Part shown: positions 21,478-32,464 of the stretch, in pieces | Numbering within the stretch: the stretch's first letter is position 1 | Layout of the letters: the number at the start of each line of letters is the position of its first letter | Assembly: GCA_963555705.1 (NCBI GenBank) | Contig: OY743183.1 | Location: 49,651,466-49,715,465, forward strand | Reading direction: 5' to 3' | Length of the DNA: 64,000 bases | From: Ligustrum vulgare | Lineage: Eukaryota; Streptophyta; Magnoliopsida; Lamiales; Oleaceae | Notes under the pieces: generated by a model | Told to the model about the DNA's origin: nothing | The model's database searches: none | What the model saw: the letters and a program-made list of their open reading frames with translations, nothing else | Translations under genes and position numbers: made by a program

Positions 21478-23927
21478 TGTAACATATCAAATTTTACAAG
21501 ACTTTTTCAAAATCACTTCACTTAAAAAATAAAATTCATTTATTTAAAAAGTAACGATATTAATTTTAAAACATTATTATAAAGATCTTGAGTTTAATGG
21601 AAGGTTTTCCCAAAATAGGTTTTCCAAACTTCACAGGATTACAACTCACAGGTCATCACCTAATGTAGCACTATTTATCTCGCCGTCTGAAGATCTGTGC
21701 CAACCTTCTTTAATTCATTTCTATTATTACCTAAAAGGTTAGATATCATGGGATGAGCATACAATTGCCCAATGAGTAGAATATGGCGCACATGTGTTAT
21801 TGCACATTGGGATATAGAAGTCAGGACTTCACATACTCAAAACAAGTTCAAATGTATGATAGAGCAGTCGATGCACATGCATGTTCTTTTCAAAAATCAT
21901 GTTTTCAGGGCTTGATTATAGATTAGGTCCTCTACCCCAAAGCGATTATCATTTCAATAACTTAGACATCGATAAAATGATCATAACACATCAGATTACA
22001 TAAGATTATTTCATCCTCTAGGGCTTCAACATTGTTTGACTCCAACTAGGATATTAGATCACCATGTTGTTCCTCAAAACCCTCGGAGTTGCGAGTTGCT
22101 CCCGATATCATCAACATCGATATCCAGAACAAGACATTGATTACCGAGGGGGGCTAGAGTTCAAATCTATAATCCTCATGCACAAAAAATTTCTTTATAC
22201 TTTCCTTTACGATTCATTACCCATTGAATGCCATCGTATTTCAAGACATGAACTGGATGTCATTTCATTAAAACATGTTTCACATTATGCAACATATAAA
22301 GGGTGTGTCGAATATTCACTTTATTAGATAGTTATCTCAAATAATCATATTCAACTCATGTTTCTCATAAACATATCCAAAGCACATATAATAAATCATA
22401 TAATTCATATCAACTTACTTCATTAATCAAAAAGTTCAAATAAACATATTCAACTTACTTCATATTTAACTAATTCAAATAAACACATCCCATTCACTTA
22501 TTATTCAACTAATTCAAGTAAATAAATTCATCATGAATCAACTAATTCAAATAGTATATTCAAATTACTTATCATTAAACTAATCCAAGTAAATACATTC
22601 ATCAAGAATCAACTAATTCAAATAGCATATCCGACCCACTTATTATTCAACTAATCCAAGTAAATACATTCATCATGAATCAACTAAGTCAAATAGCATG
22701 TCCGACTCACATCATAAATAAATAGACACATTCGACTCACTGTTTAATGGATGAATACATCCATAACGCCTCCTTGAATTGTTTTCTCTTGGAATCGAAG
22801 TCTTTCGGCTAGCTTTGGATGAAGTATGTGGAGAAATAAGGTATAATTCCTAGTACATAAATTTTCATAGGTTGTACAACAGGAGTTCAACGAACTTTAC
22901 GGATTGTAAATCAGATTTGTAAATCAAAAGTTATGATTGAATAAAATTCGGTTGGCACGATGTCTGTTTGATGTCGACACCAACTTAAGTGTCGAAAAGA
23001 CATTTTTTTCATCATTTTAAGCCCAGATAGACATGGTGTTGACACCAAATGTCCAAGTGTCGACACCAAGCATATTTTCAGAATCTGAAACATTTTTTTC
23101 TTGATGGCTTTGATCCAACATCATATATTTTGATAAGAGACTTTGATAAAATATGTTTTCCAATAAAAAGGAAGAATTTAAATGAATTTAAAAATTGATT
23201 TTTTTCCATAAAATCCTTACCTAGGGTTTTGAAGATAAAGTACCATTTTGATACCATTTCATTCCTTGATTATCAGTTGTGAGGATTTGATTCAAAAGCT
23301 TAGGTATTTATAGGGATATAACTATTCTCTCAATCCATATCTTTGCATTTGGAGGTGGAGGTGGAGGTGGAAGTGTTAACATGCAAGTAGAAGGTGAAGT
23401 TCATAACTTGGTAGTAAAGATGAAGCCGTGTCCAACCTAGAAGGGACACCTCATACTTGCTTCTCCAAGATTTCCAATTTCGAAGAGGGATATTTGAGGT
23501 CAGATTTGAGGTATCAAACGATGTTAGAACCCTGAGTCCTTTGTACTATTTTAAAGTGCTCATGGCTTATTTTCACGTGCAATTTACCATACTTGAAATG
23601 GTTAACCGAGGAGAAAGTTATGGCTTGACGAACTAAGCCACTTAAAACTAGTTTTTTTAACCGTTCGGTAAAGTACTAACTTTAGAATTTCACTACAGTC
23701 TGTCCATTGGTTGAACTAAGAAACAAATTTTAGATTCTCAAAGCTCGTTTCGAGAACTTATCTTTACATATATCACATGTATTAAAAGGAGGTCGGAAGG
23801 GATCAAAAAGTCTCCAGAAGAGAGGTACTTAAACATATCTTTCGTAACTTTTCATTGAATTAAAAATTTCGTTTTCTTTTTTTAAATTCCACAATAATTC
23901 AATAAATTTTAAAACTAACTTCTTACA
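21478..23927 (-). repeat. 5' LTR of a truncated gypsy-type element (2.45 kb)
   Basis: Read on the minus strand it starts TGTAAGAAGTTAG and ends ATATGTTACA. This is followed by AG and a methionine-tRNA primer site, the exact order expected at a 5' LTR. No gag or pol is present to the left, so the rest of the element has been lost. It contains a diffuse series of ATTCAA-rich repeats (about 22400-22740) with an approximate 55-65-bp period. Confidence 0.62.
22380..22745. repeat. Degenerate tandem repeats within the LTR
   Basis: Repeated phrases such as CAACTAATTCAAATA, AAGTAAATACATTCATCA and GCATATCCGACCCACTT recur at roughly 60-bp spacing about six times. Confidence 0.7.
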
Positions 23928-23943
23928 TCATAATGGAGAATTA

Positions 23944-24108
23944 GAGCCTGTTTGGTGATGTGAAAAATTTTAATTTTTGTGGTTTTTTGATGGACCTGTG
24001 GTTTAAAACAGTTTGCAAAGTCAAAAATTTTGGGCTTAACTAAGAATTGATGGTTGATACTGAGTTTGAAAAGTTGATGTGAAATTTTTTCCGTTATCAG
24101 ACGGGCTA
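23944..24108. mobile_element. Tourist-like MITE, copy 2 (165 bp)
   Basis: Starts GAGCCTGTTTGGTGATG and ends CGTTATCAGACGGGCTA, flanked on both sides by TTA (23941-23943 and 24109-24111). The interior shares GTGGTTTAAAA and AAAGTCAAAAATT with copy 1 at 14524, so both belong to one family. Confidence 0.82.
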
Positions 24109-24111
24109 TTA

Positions 24112-24767
24112 AGGACATCATAACATGGCTTTTGGTGGGGGTGGTTTCTCCGTGGACAATGGCACCTTAAATCGTTTCCTTAGTCTTCATCATTTACTCC
24201 CGTTATTTTAGTAGGCGCTAGTCTTCTTCATATGGAAGCATTGCATCAATATAGGTCAAATAATGGTTTGTGTGTGAGGAGACCAGTTAGCCTTTTTTGG
24301 AATTTTTTTTTGGCTAATTGTATAGATGATTTTGCCTCAATTGAGCCTTTCTGTCCAATTCCTATGCATCTCAATCAATCTTTCACATGGACACATATTT
24401 CGTTCTACCTTTACCCGACTGCATGGATTAGGATTCTATTTAGAGAGGACTATAGCCCAATCCTGTCCTTGCGTCCTTATATTCAGATTATTCTTATCGA
24501 CCTAGCGAATCTAAAGTCTTTCCTTTAGTGGTTAGGCCTCTTTATCTTTTATCTCTTAGTTTCATAAAGATAGAAGCTTTCCTGGCCTTGGGCTCTCTTA
24601 GGCATTTTAGCTATATGATATTATTCCTATTCTAGTAGCTAGGTATCTAAATTGAGTACCATATCATTTCAAAAGAAAGAGAGTTTGCTAAAATCCCAAA
24701 AAAATCTTAGATATAAGGTAGGAAAAGAAGAGTGCTTAGTGAGGAGAAATCACCTTAGAATGACCCG
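24112..24767. other. Unique sequence, possibly organelle-derived
   Basis: About 650 bp free of recognisable transposons or genes, with a more balanced base composition than its surroundings. It ends at the ACCCG duplication of the Athila-like element and continues at 38737. The texture resembles plant mitochondrial intergenic DNA; this is a hypothesis only. Confidence 0.35.
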
Positions 24768-26378
24768 TGATAAGTGCTTTATTAGCATGTATTTAATTCA
24801 CTTATTATCTTATTTTGTTATTGGTTTGATCCTATTGAAGTATCGTTTAATGCATTTTCACTTATTGTGCTTTGTAAGGTCAAAAAAAAAGAAAAAGAAA
24901 GGAAACATGACAAAAGAAATACAAAAAAATCAAGAAGTGAGGTTCAAGAGCATATTCAAAGAGCTCCAAATCAATAATGGCATGTGGGAAGAAGATTAGA
25001 TGCAAAAATTATGGTCAAAGAAGGTTTGGGGTGAAGTTAGAAATCAAAAATTCGCAAGGATTGTGATCATGAATTTTAGTCATAGATTGAAGCTCAATTT
25101 TGTCATAGAAGACTTTCTAATTTGGGAAGAGCTATTTCACAAATAATTTTAGATATTTGAGTTTTATTTCCAACTCAACTTGAATAACCACAATCGGACT
25201 TCGGGAGAGAAAGTTATGACCAAAAAATCGAGCACAGGCGCTTCTCGGCAGAAATGTACTTACGGCCGTAAATGATAAACTTACGGCCGTAACTTCCAAA
25301 TTCCGGAAATTTTCAGAATCCCAATTATGGCCGTAATAAGGAAAGTTACGGCCGTAACTTTCTCGCAGAGAAATTTCCTTATCTGATTCAAGGTCTATCT
25401 TTGGGGGTAAAGCTAGGGTACTATTTTGGGAGTATTAAAAGAGCAAAATTACCACAAAAAGGAGGCTGGACATTGAGGAAAATTGAGAGAAAAATGTAGA
25501 GCATTCTTGGGAGATTTTCAAACGCAAGAATATCAACAACAATGGAATTCATGAAGTAACTTGAAGAATCTACCACAACATTGCTAGACTAAATTCCATA
25601 TCTTGTTCAAAGGGGAAGTTGTGTTAACTTGATTATGTTATTTTCTTTTCCAACAAATTAGTAGCGTGAATTTATTCCTTTATTTCAATTATTGGATTAT
25701 TATGTTTTGAATGTTCAATTGAGTTTATTTGATTAATAGTTTAATTTGGCCAATTGGATTATTGATCTTTGGATTCATGAATATACTATGTTTAGATTCT
25801 TGATCCGTAATTGTCATTGAATCTTTACTTTAGTAGCAAATAAATCTCGTACAGGTTTAGTAATAATTCAACTTGGATTGATTAATTCGAGCTTGTGAAA
25901 TTAACTATCCAATTCAATCTATTCTTCTAGATTTTCATAGTAGTCGTGCATTAAATCCTAAGAGCTTGTTTAGGATTGTCCATGACTAGAATTGGTTCGA
26001 AGAGCTTGTTTTGAATCAATACACATAAGGAAGAATTTTGATAATCAGAGCTTGTTGATTATTTATGATTGATAATTGAATTAGAGATAGAAACACGTTA
26101 CAAGGAAAAGTATAACATTAATTAAGGGCACAACCGAACCCGAGAACAAGATTTCTTCTCATATTATTTCTCTAGTCATATTTAATTATTTATTTTATGC
26201 ATAGTTTTCATTCAAGCAATTCAAACAACAAACCCCCCATTCCATTCTAATTGATCGAACAACTAAAATTAGTTTCCATTCCTCATGGGATCGACATTTA
26301 CTCTCACTACTACATTATTAATTAATATTTAGCGAGTAAGGAATTATTTATTATTTTGGTGCATTGCGACACCCATCA
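24768..26378 (+). repeat. 5' LTR of the Athila-like element (1611 bp)
   Basis: Starts TGATAAGTGCTTTATTAG and ends GCGACACCCATCA. Matches the 3' LTR (36330-38731, about 1620 bp without its insertion) with only scattered changes and small indels. Confidence 0.93.
25260..25357. repeat. Array of TTACGGCCGTAA palindromes, 5' LTR of Athila-like element
   Basis: Perfect copies at 25260-25271, 25281-25292 and 25346-25357, and a near copy (TTATGGCCGTAA) at 25325. The 3' LTR carries the same set at 36820-36917. Confidence 0.9.
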
Positions 26379-26384
26379 AATTTT

Positions 26385-26402
26385 TGGCGCCGTTGCCGGG
26401 GA
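26385..26402 (+). other. Primer-binding site of the Athila-like element (Asp-tRNA type)
   Basis: TGGCGCCGTTGCCGGGGA, six bases after the 5' LTR. This primer site is characteristic of Athila/Tat gypsy elements. Confidence 0.88.
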
Positions 26403-26488
26403 ACGGTTAACCAATTTTGTGTTTAATCAATTATAATTTTATTTTTTCTGCATTTTATTTTTTTATTTTATTTTCACTATATTTCTAT

Positions 26489-26495
26489 ATTTTTT

Positions 26496-26530
<35 letters not shown>
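26489..26530 (+). repeat. Poly(A) run upstream of gag
   Basis: About 32 consecutive A residues (26499-26530) in the leader just before the gag start. Confidence 0.9.
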
Positions 26531-26532
<2 letters not shown>

Positions 26533-26555
26533 TGCCTGTCTACTTCTTTGCTTAT

Positions 26556-26927
26556 ATGAGTAGAACTCGGTCAACTAATTTTGAATTTTTTTATTTTGAC
26601 CCAGAAATCGAGAAAACTTTACGACTGCAAAGAAGAGCAACACAACCAATGACAATAGATAATAATAATCTTACTCTCAAGCAACTAGTTTCCCCGGATG
26701 TTGCTCAACAATCACTATGCATCATTTTTCCAGCAGTGGAAGAAGGCAGAACTTTTCAGCTAAAATCCGGACTGATCCATCTTCTGCCAACTTTCAGAGG
26801 ACATCCCGGTGAGGACCCATACAGACATCTGAAGGAGTTCCATGTCATTTGTGATAGCATGAGACCTACGGGTATTACTGAAGAACAAATCAAGACGAGG
26901 GCTTTTCCATTCTCACCGAAGGATGCT
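26556..26927 (+). pseudogene. Athila-like gag, 5' part (interrupted by a nested element)
   Basis: Gag from MSRTRSTNFEF. The start at 26556 is preferred over one 24 bases upstream because related gag proteins begin this way. It carries the conserved LIHLLPTFRGHPGEDP, FHVICDSMRP and FPFSPKDA, where the reading breaks at 26927. It resumes after the insertion with the next residues ATDWLYCLL at 32470. Removing 26928-32464 and one copy of ATGCT restores a continuous frame. Confidence 0.92.
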
Positions 26928-27714
26928 TGATGCGAACCCCTTCGGTGTGTTGACCGAAAATTCCTACAACAATTTAATACAAAACCCAAGAAAGCTAAAA
27001 TGGTAAATAAAGCAATAAACACCTTAACCCAAGTTTAAATCTAACCCAAAATTCAAGGATTAACTAACCCTAACCCAATGAGTATCAACTAAAGAAAATT
27101 CCAAGGTGGCGGAAAATAAACAACAACACAAGAATAATAATACTCAAGCAAAGTTGATTAACTTCCAAGAAAAATACAAGAACAAAGGAAGGGTTTTACC
27201 TCACCCAAAGGAGGAACTTCTCTCAAGAGCTTTACATGAACAACCAAGTTATCTTTACAAATGAAAAGAAAAGAGTATATAATGTACATAATTGGGCAAA
27301 AGGTGTAAATTTCGAAAATTGCAACAAAACCCCGTTTTTGTGAAAATTGCAACAAAAACCCCGTTTTTGTGAAACAGAGTGTTTCGGTCGACAGACACGG
27401 TCGACCGAACCATTTTCGGTCGATCACATGGTCGACCGAAATGGGACTTTTGGTCGACCAACCCTCAGCCGAATGCGACTGAGGCTTCCTTCAAAAATCC
27501 TCTGCAAAGTTTCAATCGACCGGAATGATTTTTAGTCGACCGAAATTGGCTGATTCCAATTTCTTCTTCTTTTTGGCTCCAACTTGATTCTCGGCTTGCT
27601 TTTCTTGACTTATTCACATTGTTTAGCCTCGAGTCTTGAACCTCTTCGACTTTGGATCTCGTCATGGGTCCCACGGGCACGTGCATCGGGGTTTGAATTT
27701 CTCGATTCTCATCA
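26928..27714 (-). repeat. 3' LTR of the nested gypsy element
   Basis: TGATGCGAACC...ATTCTCATCA on the plus strand. Followed on the right by TCCCCTCCCTCTT, the complement of the polypurine tract. Holds a cluster of GGTCGACC palindromes at 27383-27547. Confidence 0.92.
27383..27547. repeat. Array of TTTCGGTCGACCGAA palindromes (left LTR of nested gypsy)
   Basis: Six or seven copies or half copies of TTTCGGTCGACCGAA, spaced by 2 to 15 bases, with a gap at about 27470-27513. The matching array in the other LTR is at 32132-32296 and is better conserved. Confidence 0.9.
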
Positions 27715-28590
27715 TCCCCTCCCTCTTGAAAAGGATTCGACCTCGAATCTTGCTTGAATGCACTGTCGTGGAACTCCTTGAACTTTGATCTTGCAACATT
27801 GTGTACCACAGGTTCATGTAATGAAGTTGGCCCTTCGCGATTCTCATCATCTCCTCCATCTCGAAAGAGATTCGACCACGAATCGGCACCTACAATAAAA
27901 ATAGAAAATTCAGACACAAAAAATGTAACTGAAATTTCATACTCACCGTGCAAAATCAATTTGTAGGCGCTACCAAGAGTTTGAGATGCGCCAACACCAC
28001 AGAGTAGTAGTTTGGATTTTATTTGATCGAGGGGTCGTTCCTTCCACGAATGGGAACACATCCGGTCGCCTGGATCAAACAGAATATGTTTCCCACCATG
28101 GTTGGTATTGGAAGCACATTGCATTCCAATTCCCCTAAATGGAAGCTCGAGCCTCCTGCAAAGGGGCTTAACCAAAGGTGCATTCTCGTGCCCACCTAAA
28201 CCAACTATTTCCTCGATAAACATGTGCATAAAGTTCAACAAAGTTAATAGGATAAAGACACAAGCATCTTTAAGTGGAGAAAACTTGCTAATATGATGAA
28301 CAATTAAATTACAAGCAAATTTAACAACCACAAAATTAGCACCAATTTCGTGCAATTGCACAACTTTCTGAAAGAAAATATTAGCTATGTTGATGACCTT
28401 GTTGGTTTTGTTATATGCAATCAAATGCGACGTTTTAATACTCCTACCAACAATCACAAAAATAGCATCATTTTCTTTCTTTATTCCAAGTAAACCCACT
28501 ATAAAATTCATAGAAATAGCAGTCCAAGGTTTACTCAAGATGGGCAAATATGCATGGAATTCTTGGGGTAAAAACTTGAGTTTAGCCAGT
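27715..28590 (-). pseudogene. Integrase remnants and C-terminal tail, nested gypsy
   Basis: Minus strand. The start MPILSKPWTAISMNFIVGLL and the later KTNKVINIANIFFQKVV match the integrase core around its first catalytic aspartate, here changed to Asn (ISMNF for ISMDF). After a deletion the text resumes with a C-terminal part (DPGDRMCSHSWKERP, AYKLILHGEYEISVTFFVSE). The tail then repeats a GGDDENRE unit twice, just before the LTR. Catalytic residues are lost, so this cannot work. Confidence 0.85.
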
Positions 28591-29531
28591 TTTCAAGTTC
28601 GGCATTTACTACAAGTGCAAACATATTCAACACCAAGCTTCAAAGTAGGCCAATAAGATTGATCACATAATACCCCTAAGACCCCGTTAATTTTAAATCG
28701 CCCCATCAACCAACTATCATGTGCTCCTCCCACTAGCAATTTACTCGTGTCACTTTTACAAGGAAACAATCCAATTTTCCAAAACAAATAATCATCACGC
28801 CCATAGAATCCATCAAAATATTTCTCACAACATGATTAATAAATGTTTAACAAATTCGGATATTTAACATGCATGCTCTTACTATGTTCAACGCGGAATG
28901 AGGGAACATCTAGAAATGTTAGAAGCGAAGTCCTTTTATCATCAAGACATCTCAATAAATCTCTCCCATGGACTCCCCTAACTAGCAATTCCTTTAGAGA
29001 GTCAATATGCATGAAAAGCATATTTTCACAAAATAAGAATTTATCATGCCAATGATATGTACTATATGCAACATTTTCACAAAAAGATTTGGTACTTATG
29101 CAATTTGGCACATGCAAAAAGTTGCATTTACAATTTAAGCACTCATCATGACAATGATTCTTACCACATGTTACATTTTCACAAGTCAACAACAAACTTG
29201 TCAAATCTACATCAAGATCATACAACCCTCTAATGTATTCAAAACACAATAACCTTGCATTGAAAGAAATGTTAGGAGCATACCTCCTAGATGTTGCATC
29301 GGTTATGTCATTTTCTTTACCTCGGTTGTACTCGTTGTTGTAGGAAAATGTTTTCATGAATTTCTTCCATAAGGCATGCTTTTGGAGTTCTTTATTGTCT
29401 TGATAAGTTGGCCTCACAATTTCCTGCAACAAAGAAATAACCAAACTAGGGAGGGAAGTGTTAGAATATTCAAAAGTAAAGAACATTTTGGGGTGATCTT
29501 TTCTCTCAATCTTCTTGGTGGCACTCATCAC
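28590..29531 (-). pseudogene. RNase H end and integrase zinc-binding remnant, nested gypsy
   Basis: Minus strand. NEYNRGKENDITDATSRRY is the end of a gypsy RNase H domain (usually KGKENVVADALSRR). Downstream pieces such as LKELLVRGVHGRDLL and, in a second copy, KLLVGGAHDSWLMGRF and YWPTLKLGVEYVCTCSKC match the zinc-binding region before the integrase. The two copies of this region show an internal rearrangement. It opens with SNTSLPSLVISLLQE, normally the linker just ahead of reverse transcriptase, so that domain was deleted. Confidence 0.8.
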
Positions 29532-29763
29532 TCCCTCACCTTTTTATGAGGTAGGAACCTCAACTCTCAGTTCTTCTCTCGCCTCTCCTTTTTCTGGAGT
29601 CGTGGCTCCAACTCTCAATTCCTCACCTTTTTCTAGGGTCAAGGCCCCAATTCTCATGGTCTTATTTTTGCTTTCTTCAATTTGCTCAATTGAATTCTCT
29701 TTTATTTTCCTATTCCCCCTTTCTTCTTCTTCTTCTTTTTCTTTCTCCTTCTCTTTTTCTTCC

Positions 29764-30861
29764 TCAAATTCCTTCTTGAGCTTCATTTGGTCTTTGCATA
29801 CTTCTTCCGCGCTCAAAGATAGGATCACAACCTTTTTTTTCATTCATTTTGAAGCTACACCGGTTCCTTCTCCTATCAAGATTCACATTTCGCTCACATT
29901 GCCAAGGTCTCCCCAAGATTATGTGAGTAGTGTGTAAGGGAACCACATCACATAACATTTGATCACTATAAGTACCAATGTGAAAAGTAAGAAGAACTTG
30001 TTCACTTACCCTCACCTCCCCATAGTCATTCAACCTTTGCAATACATAGGGATTAGGATGCTTCATAACCGGTAACCCCAATTTCTCAACTCTACTAGCA
30101 CTCACCAAATTAGTGCCAACGTCCCCATCTATCATGAGACTACATGGTTTATCACTTACTAGGCACCTAGTGTAGAAATTATCCTCCCCATGTTCCTCCA
30201 TCTCATTAGCATGGCCCAAAGATTGTGGTGGCCTAGCATTCATCTCATTCACTACTTCTTTACTTCCACTACCGTCCCTCCTATGGAATGATGAAGTCTT
30301 CATTTGCTCAATATTAACCTTCTCATCCATCTCATCTCCACTCCTATCTACCCATTCTCTTCTTCTCCTACCCATTCTCCAACCTCTTTCAACTTCCCCT
30401 TCATTATCATCCCTCATATGGAATGATGGACTCTTTATTTTTGTTCTATCAATATTATTATCAACTCCATCTCCACTCCTATCTACCCATTCTCCTCTTT
30501 TCCTATACAAGCTCCCATTTTGTTCACCATCCCCTTCATCATCCCAGACATTCATTCTAATTTTCCTATTCAACTTCCCATTTGGTTTTCTACTTCCATC
30601 CCTATACACAATGTTCCCAAATTTATCCCTCAACCTTCTCCTACCATCCCTATTTTCTTCACCCATATTAGTTGATGTACTCTCCCCTCTTGTTTCTAAA
30701 TTTTCCAACTCACCCCCAATATTCTCCATTTGTCTAGCCATGGTGGTTGAAAGATTTTCCAACAAGTACTTCAAATCTTGAGTTTGAGAATTGAAAATGG
30801 ACATGGTGTGCAAGTGTGAAAGTGTTCTCACAAGAAAATATTTCTCTCGTGTTTCACTCAA
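29764..30861 (-). CDS. Truncated gag-protease ORF of the nested gypsy element
   Basis: An open frame of 365 codons on the minus strand. The N-terminal coiled region (residues about 25-60, LENLSTTMARQMENIGGELE) is followed by an arginine-rich part and two imperfect repeats of about 55 residues (REWVDRSGD...KTSSFHRRD). The gag capsid and zinc knuckle that should follow are missing. The C-terminal 130 residues are an aspartic protease: CLVSDKPCSLMIDGDVGTN, VEKLGLPVMKHPNPYVLQ and HIILGRPWQCERN. The active-site motif has become DGDV instead of DGGS, so it is probably inactive. It stays open by length but encodes a damaged protein. Confidence 0.8.
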   Translation of the reverse strand: MSETREKYFLVRTLSHLHTMSIFNSQTQDLKYLLENLSTTMARQMENIGGELENLETRGESTSTNMGEENRDGRRRLRDKFGNIVYRDGSRKPNGKLNRKIRMNVWDDEGDGEQNGSLYRKRGEWVDRSGDGVDNNIDRTKIKSPSFHMRDDNEGEVERGWRMGRRRREWVDRSGDEMDEKVNIEQMKTSSFHRRDGSGSKEVVNEMNARPPQSLGHANEMEEHGEDNFYTRCLVSDKPCSLMIDGDVGTNLVSASRVEKLGLPVMKHPNPYVLQRLNDYGEVRVSEQVLLTFHIGTYSDQMLCDVVPLHTTHIILGRPWQCERNVNLDRRRNRCSFKMNEKKGCDPIFERGRSMQRPNEAQEGI

Positions 30862-31664
30862 ATTTGGCTTTTACCCTCTATTGAGCTCACCACTCTTGCC
30901 TTTTTCCACTCAAATCTCCTTTTTCAAGTTCTCCAAGGAAGGTAATCAACTAAACCACAAAGTATAATTCTTGTGAAGTCAAGGAAATCACAAACAAAGG
31001 AAGAAGGAATTTATAACAAGTAGATACAAAAAGCAAGTAGAATTTATGTGCTTGCTAAACTCAAAAGGAACAATATTTATGTGGGATAGGATGCTAGGAA
31101 CACAATTTAGCAATGGGATTGACAAACCACAATTAATAGATAAGGCATAGATGTAAAACAATAAGTACAAGAGTGTAAATTTTCAATGAGGCAATTTATC
31201 AAACAACTTGTACTCAATCTTTGAATGACCTTGAATGTGGATAATGTGGATATATGAAAACCCCCAACAATACAATTGTGGCAAGAAGTGAATGATCAAC
31301 AATTATCCAATGGATTAAGTAAGTGATATATGGAATAAAATGTTGATAACACAATCTCAATGATGAGAATTGGATAGCCCCAAGTAATTAACAAGTTATG
31401 GGCATTGAATAATAAGGCATGAATGGGGTATTTTTCTTTGGGACAATTTATCAAATACTTTGGATAATGTAGGAAAGTAAGTGTTTGGCTAATGGAAACC
31501 CCCAACAAATTCAACAATCAATATACCCAATATGTAATGATCAATAAATACTCATGGGCATACAAATTTTCTCCAATTTTTCCCAATTTTCGGATTTTTT
31601 TTTTTTTCGCAATGACAAGAACAACAACAAGAAAGTAAAGATAGGTTTACCAAATTAGAGCCAA

Positions 31665-31676
31665 GCTCTGATACCA
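31665..31676 (-). other. Primer-binding site of the nested gypsy element
   Basis: Minus strand TGGTATCAGAGC, two bases inside the right LTR, setting the element's orientation. Confidence 0.9.
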
Positions 31677-31678
31677 AA

Positions 31679-32464
31679 TGATCCGAACCCCTTCGGTGTG
31701 TTGACCGAAAATTCCCACAACAATTTTAATACCAACCCAAGAAAGCTAAAGTGGTAAAATAAAGGATAAACACCTTAACCCAAGTTTAAATCTAACCCAA
31801 AATTCAAGGATTAACTAACCCTAGCCCAATGAGTATCAACTAAAAAAATTCCAAGGTGGCGAAAAATAAATAACAACACAAGAATAATAATACTCAAGCA
31901 AAGTTGATTAACTTCCAAGAAAAATACAAGAACAAAGGAAGGGTTTTACCTCACCCAAAGGAGGAGCTTCTCTCAAGAGCTTTATATGAACAACCAAGTT
32001 ATCTTTACAAATGAAAAGAAAAGAGTATATAATGTACAAAATTGGGCAAAAGGTGTAAATTTCGAAAATTGCAACAAAACCCCGTTTTTGTGGAAATTGC
32101 AACAAAAACCTCGTTTTTGTGAAACAGAGTATTTCGGTCGACCGACACGGTCGACCGAACCATTTTCGGTCGATCACATGGTCGACCGAAATGGGACTTT
32201 CGGTCGACCAACCCTCAGCCGAACGCGACTGAGGCTTCCTTCAAAAATCCTCTACAGAGTTTCGGTCGACCGGAATGATTTTCGGTCGACCGAAATTGGC
32301 TGATTCCAATTTATTCTTCTTTTTGGGTCCAACTTGATTATCGGCTTGCTTTTCTTGACTTATTCACATTGTTTAGCCTCGAATCTTGAACCTCTTCGAC
32401 TTCGGATCTCGTCATGGGTCCCACGGGCACGTGCATCGGGGTTTGACTTTCTCGATTCTCATCA
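31679..32464 (-). repeat. 5' LTR of the nested gypsy element
   Basis: TGATCCGAACC...ATTCTCATCA, 786 bp, near-identical to 26928-27714 with scattered substitutions. The GGTCGACC array is at 32132-32296. Confidence 0.93.
32132..32296. repeat. Array of TTTCGGTCGACCGAA palindromes (right LTR of nested gypsy)
   Basis: Better-conserved copy of the array at 27383-27547, with perfect TTTCGGTCGACCGA units at 32132 and 32281. Confidence 0.9.

Larger units (their letters stand above)
26928..32464 (-). mobile_element. Gypsy element nested in the Athila-like gag (5.5 kb, RT lost)
   Basis: Flanked by ATGCT (26923-26927 and 32465-32469). Two LTRs of about 787 bp (26928-27714 and 31679-32464) enclose a minus-oriented interior with a methionine-tRNA primer site (31665-31676). 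Coding remnants in order on the minus strand are a gag-protease ORF (30861-29764), RNase H and integrase zinc-finger remnants (29531-28590) and integrase pieces (28547-27715). Reverse transcriptase is missing between about 29530 and 29560. Chromovirus-like; non-autonomous. Confidence 0.9.

Noticed and set aside
24232..24528. A 98-codon open frame
   Set aside because: No recognisable domain and no supporting splice or promoter context; consistent with chance in unique sequence.
29515..29937. A 140-codon plus-strand Ser-rich frame
   Set aside because: It is the antisense of the Glu/Lys-rich linker of the nested gypsy element.
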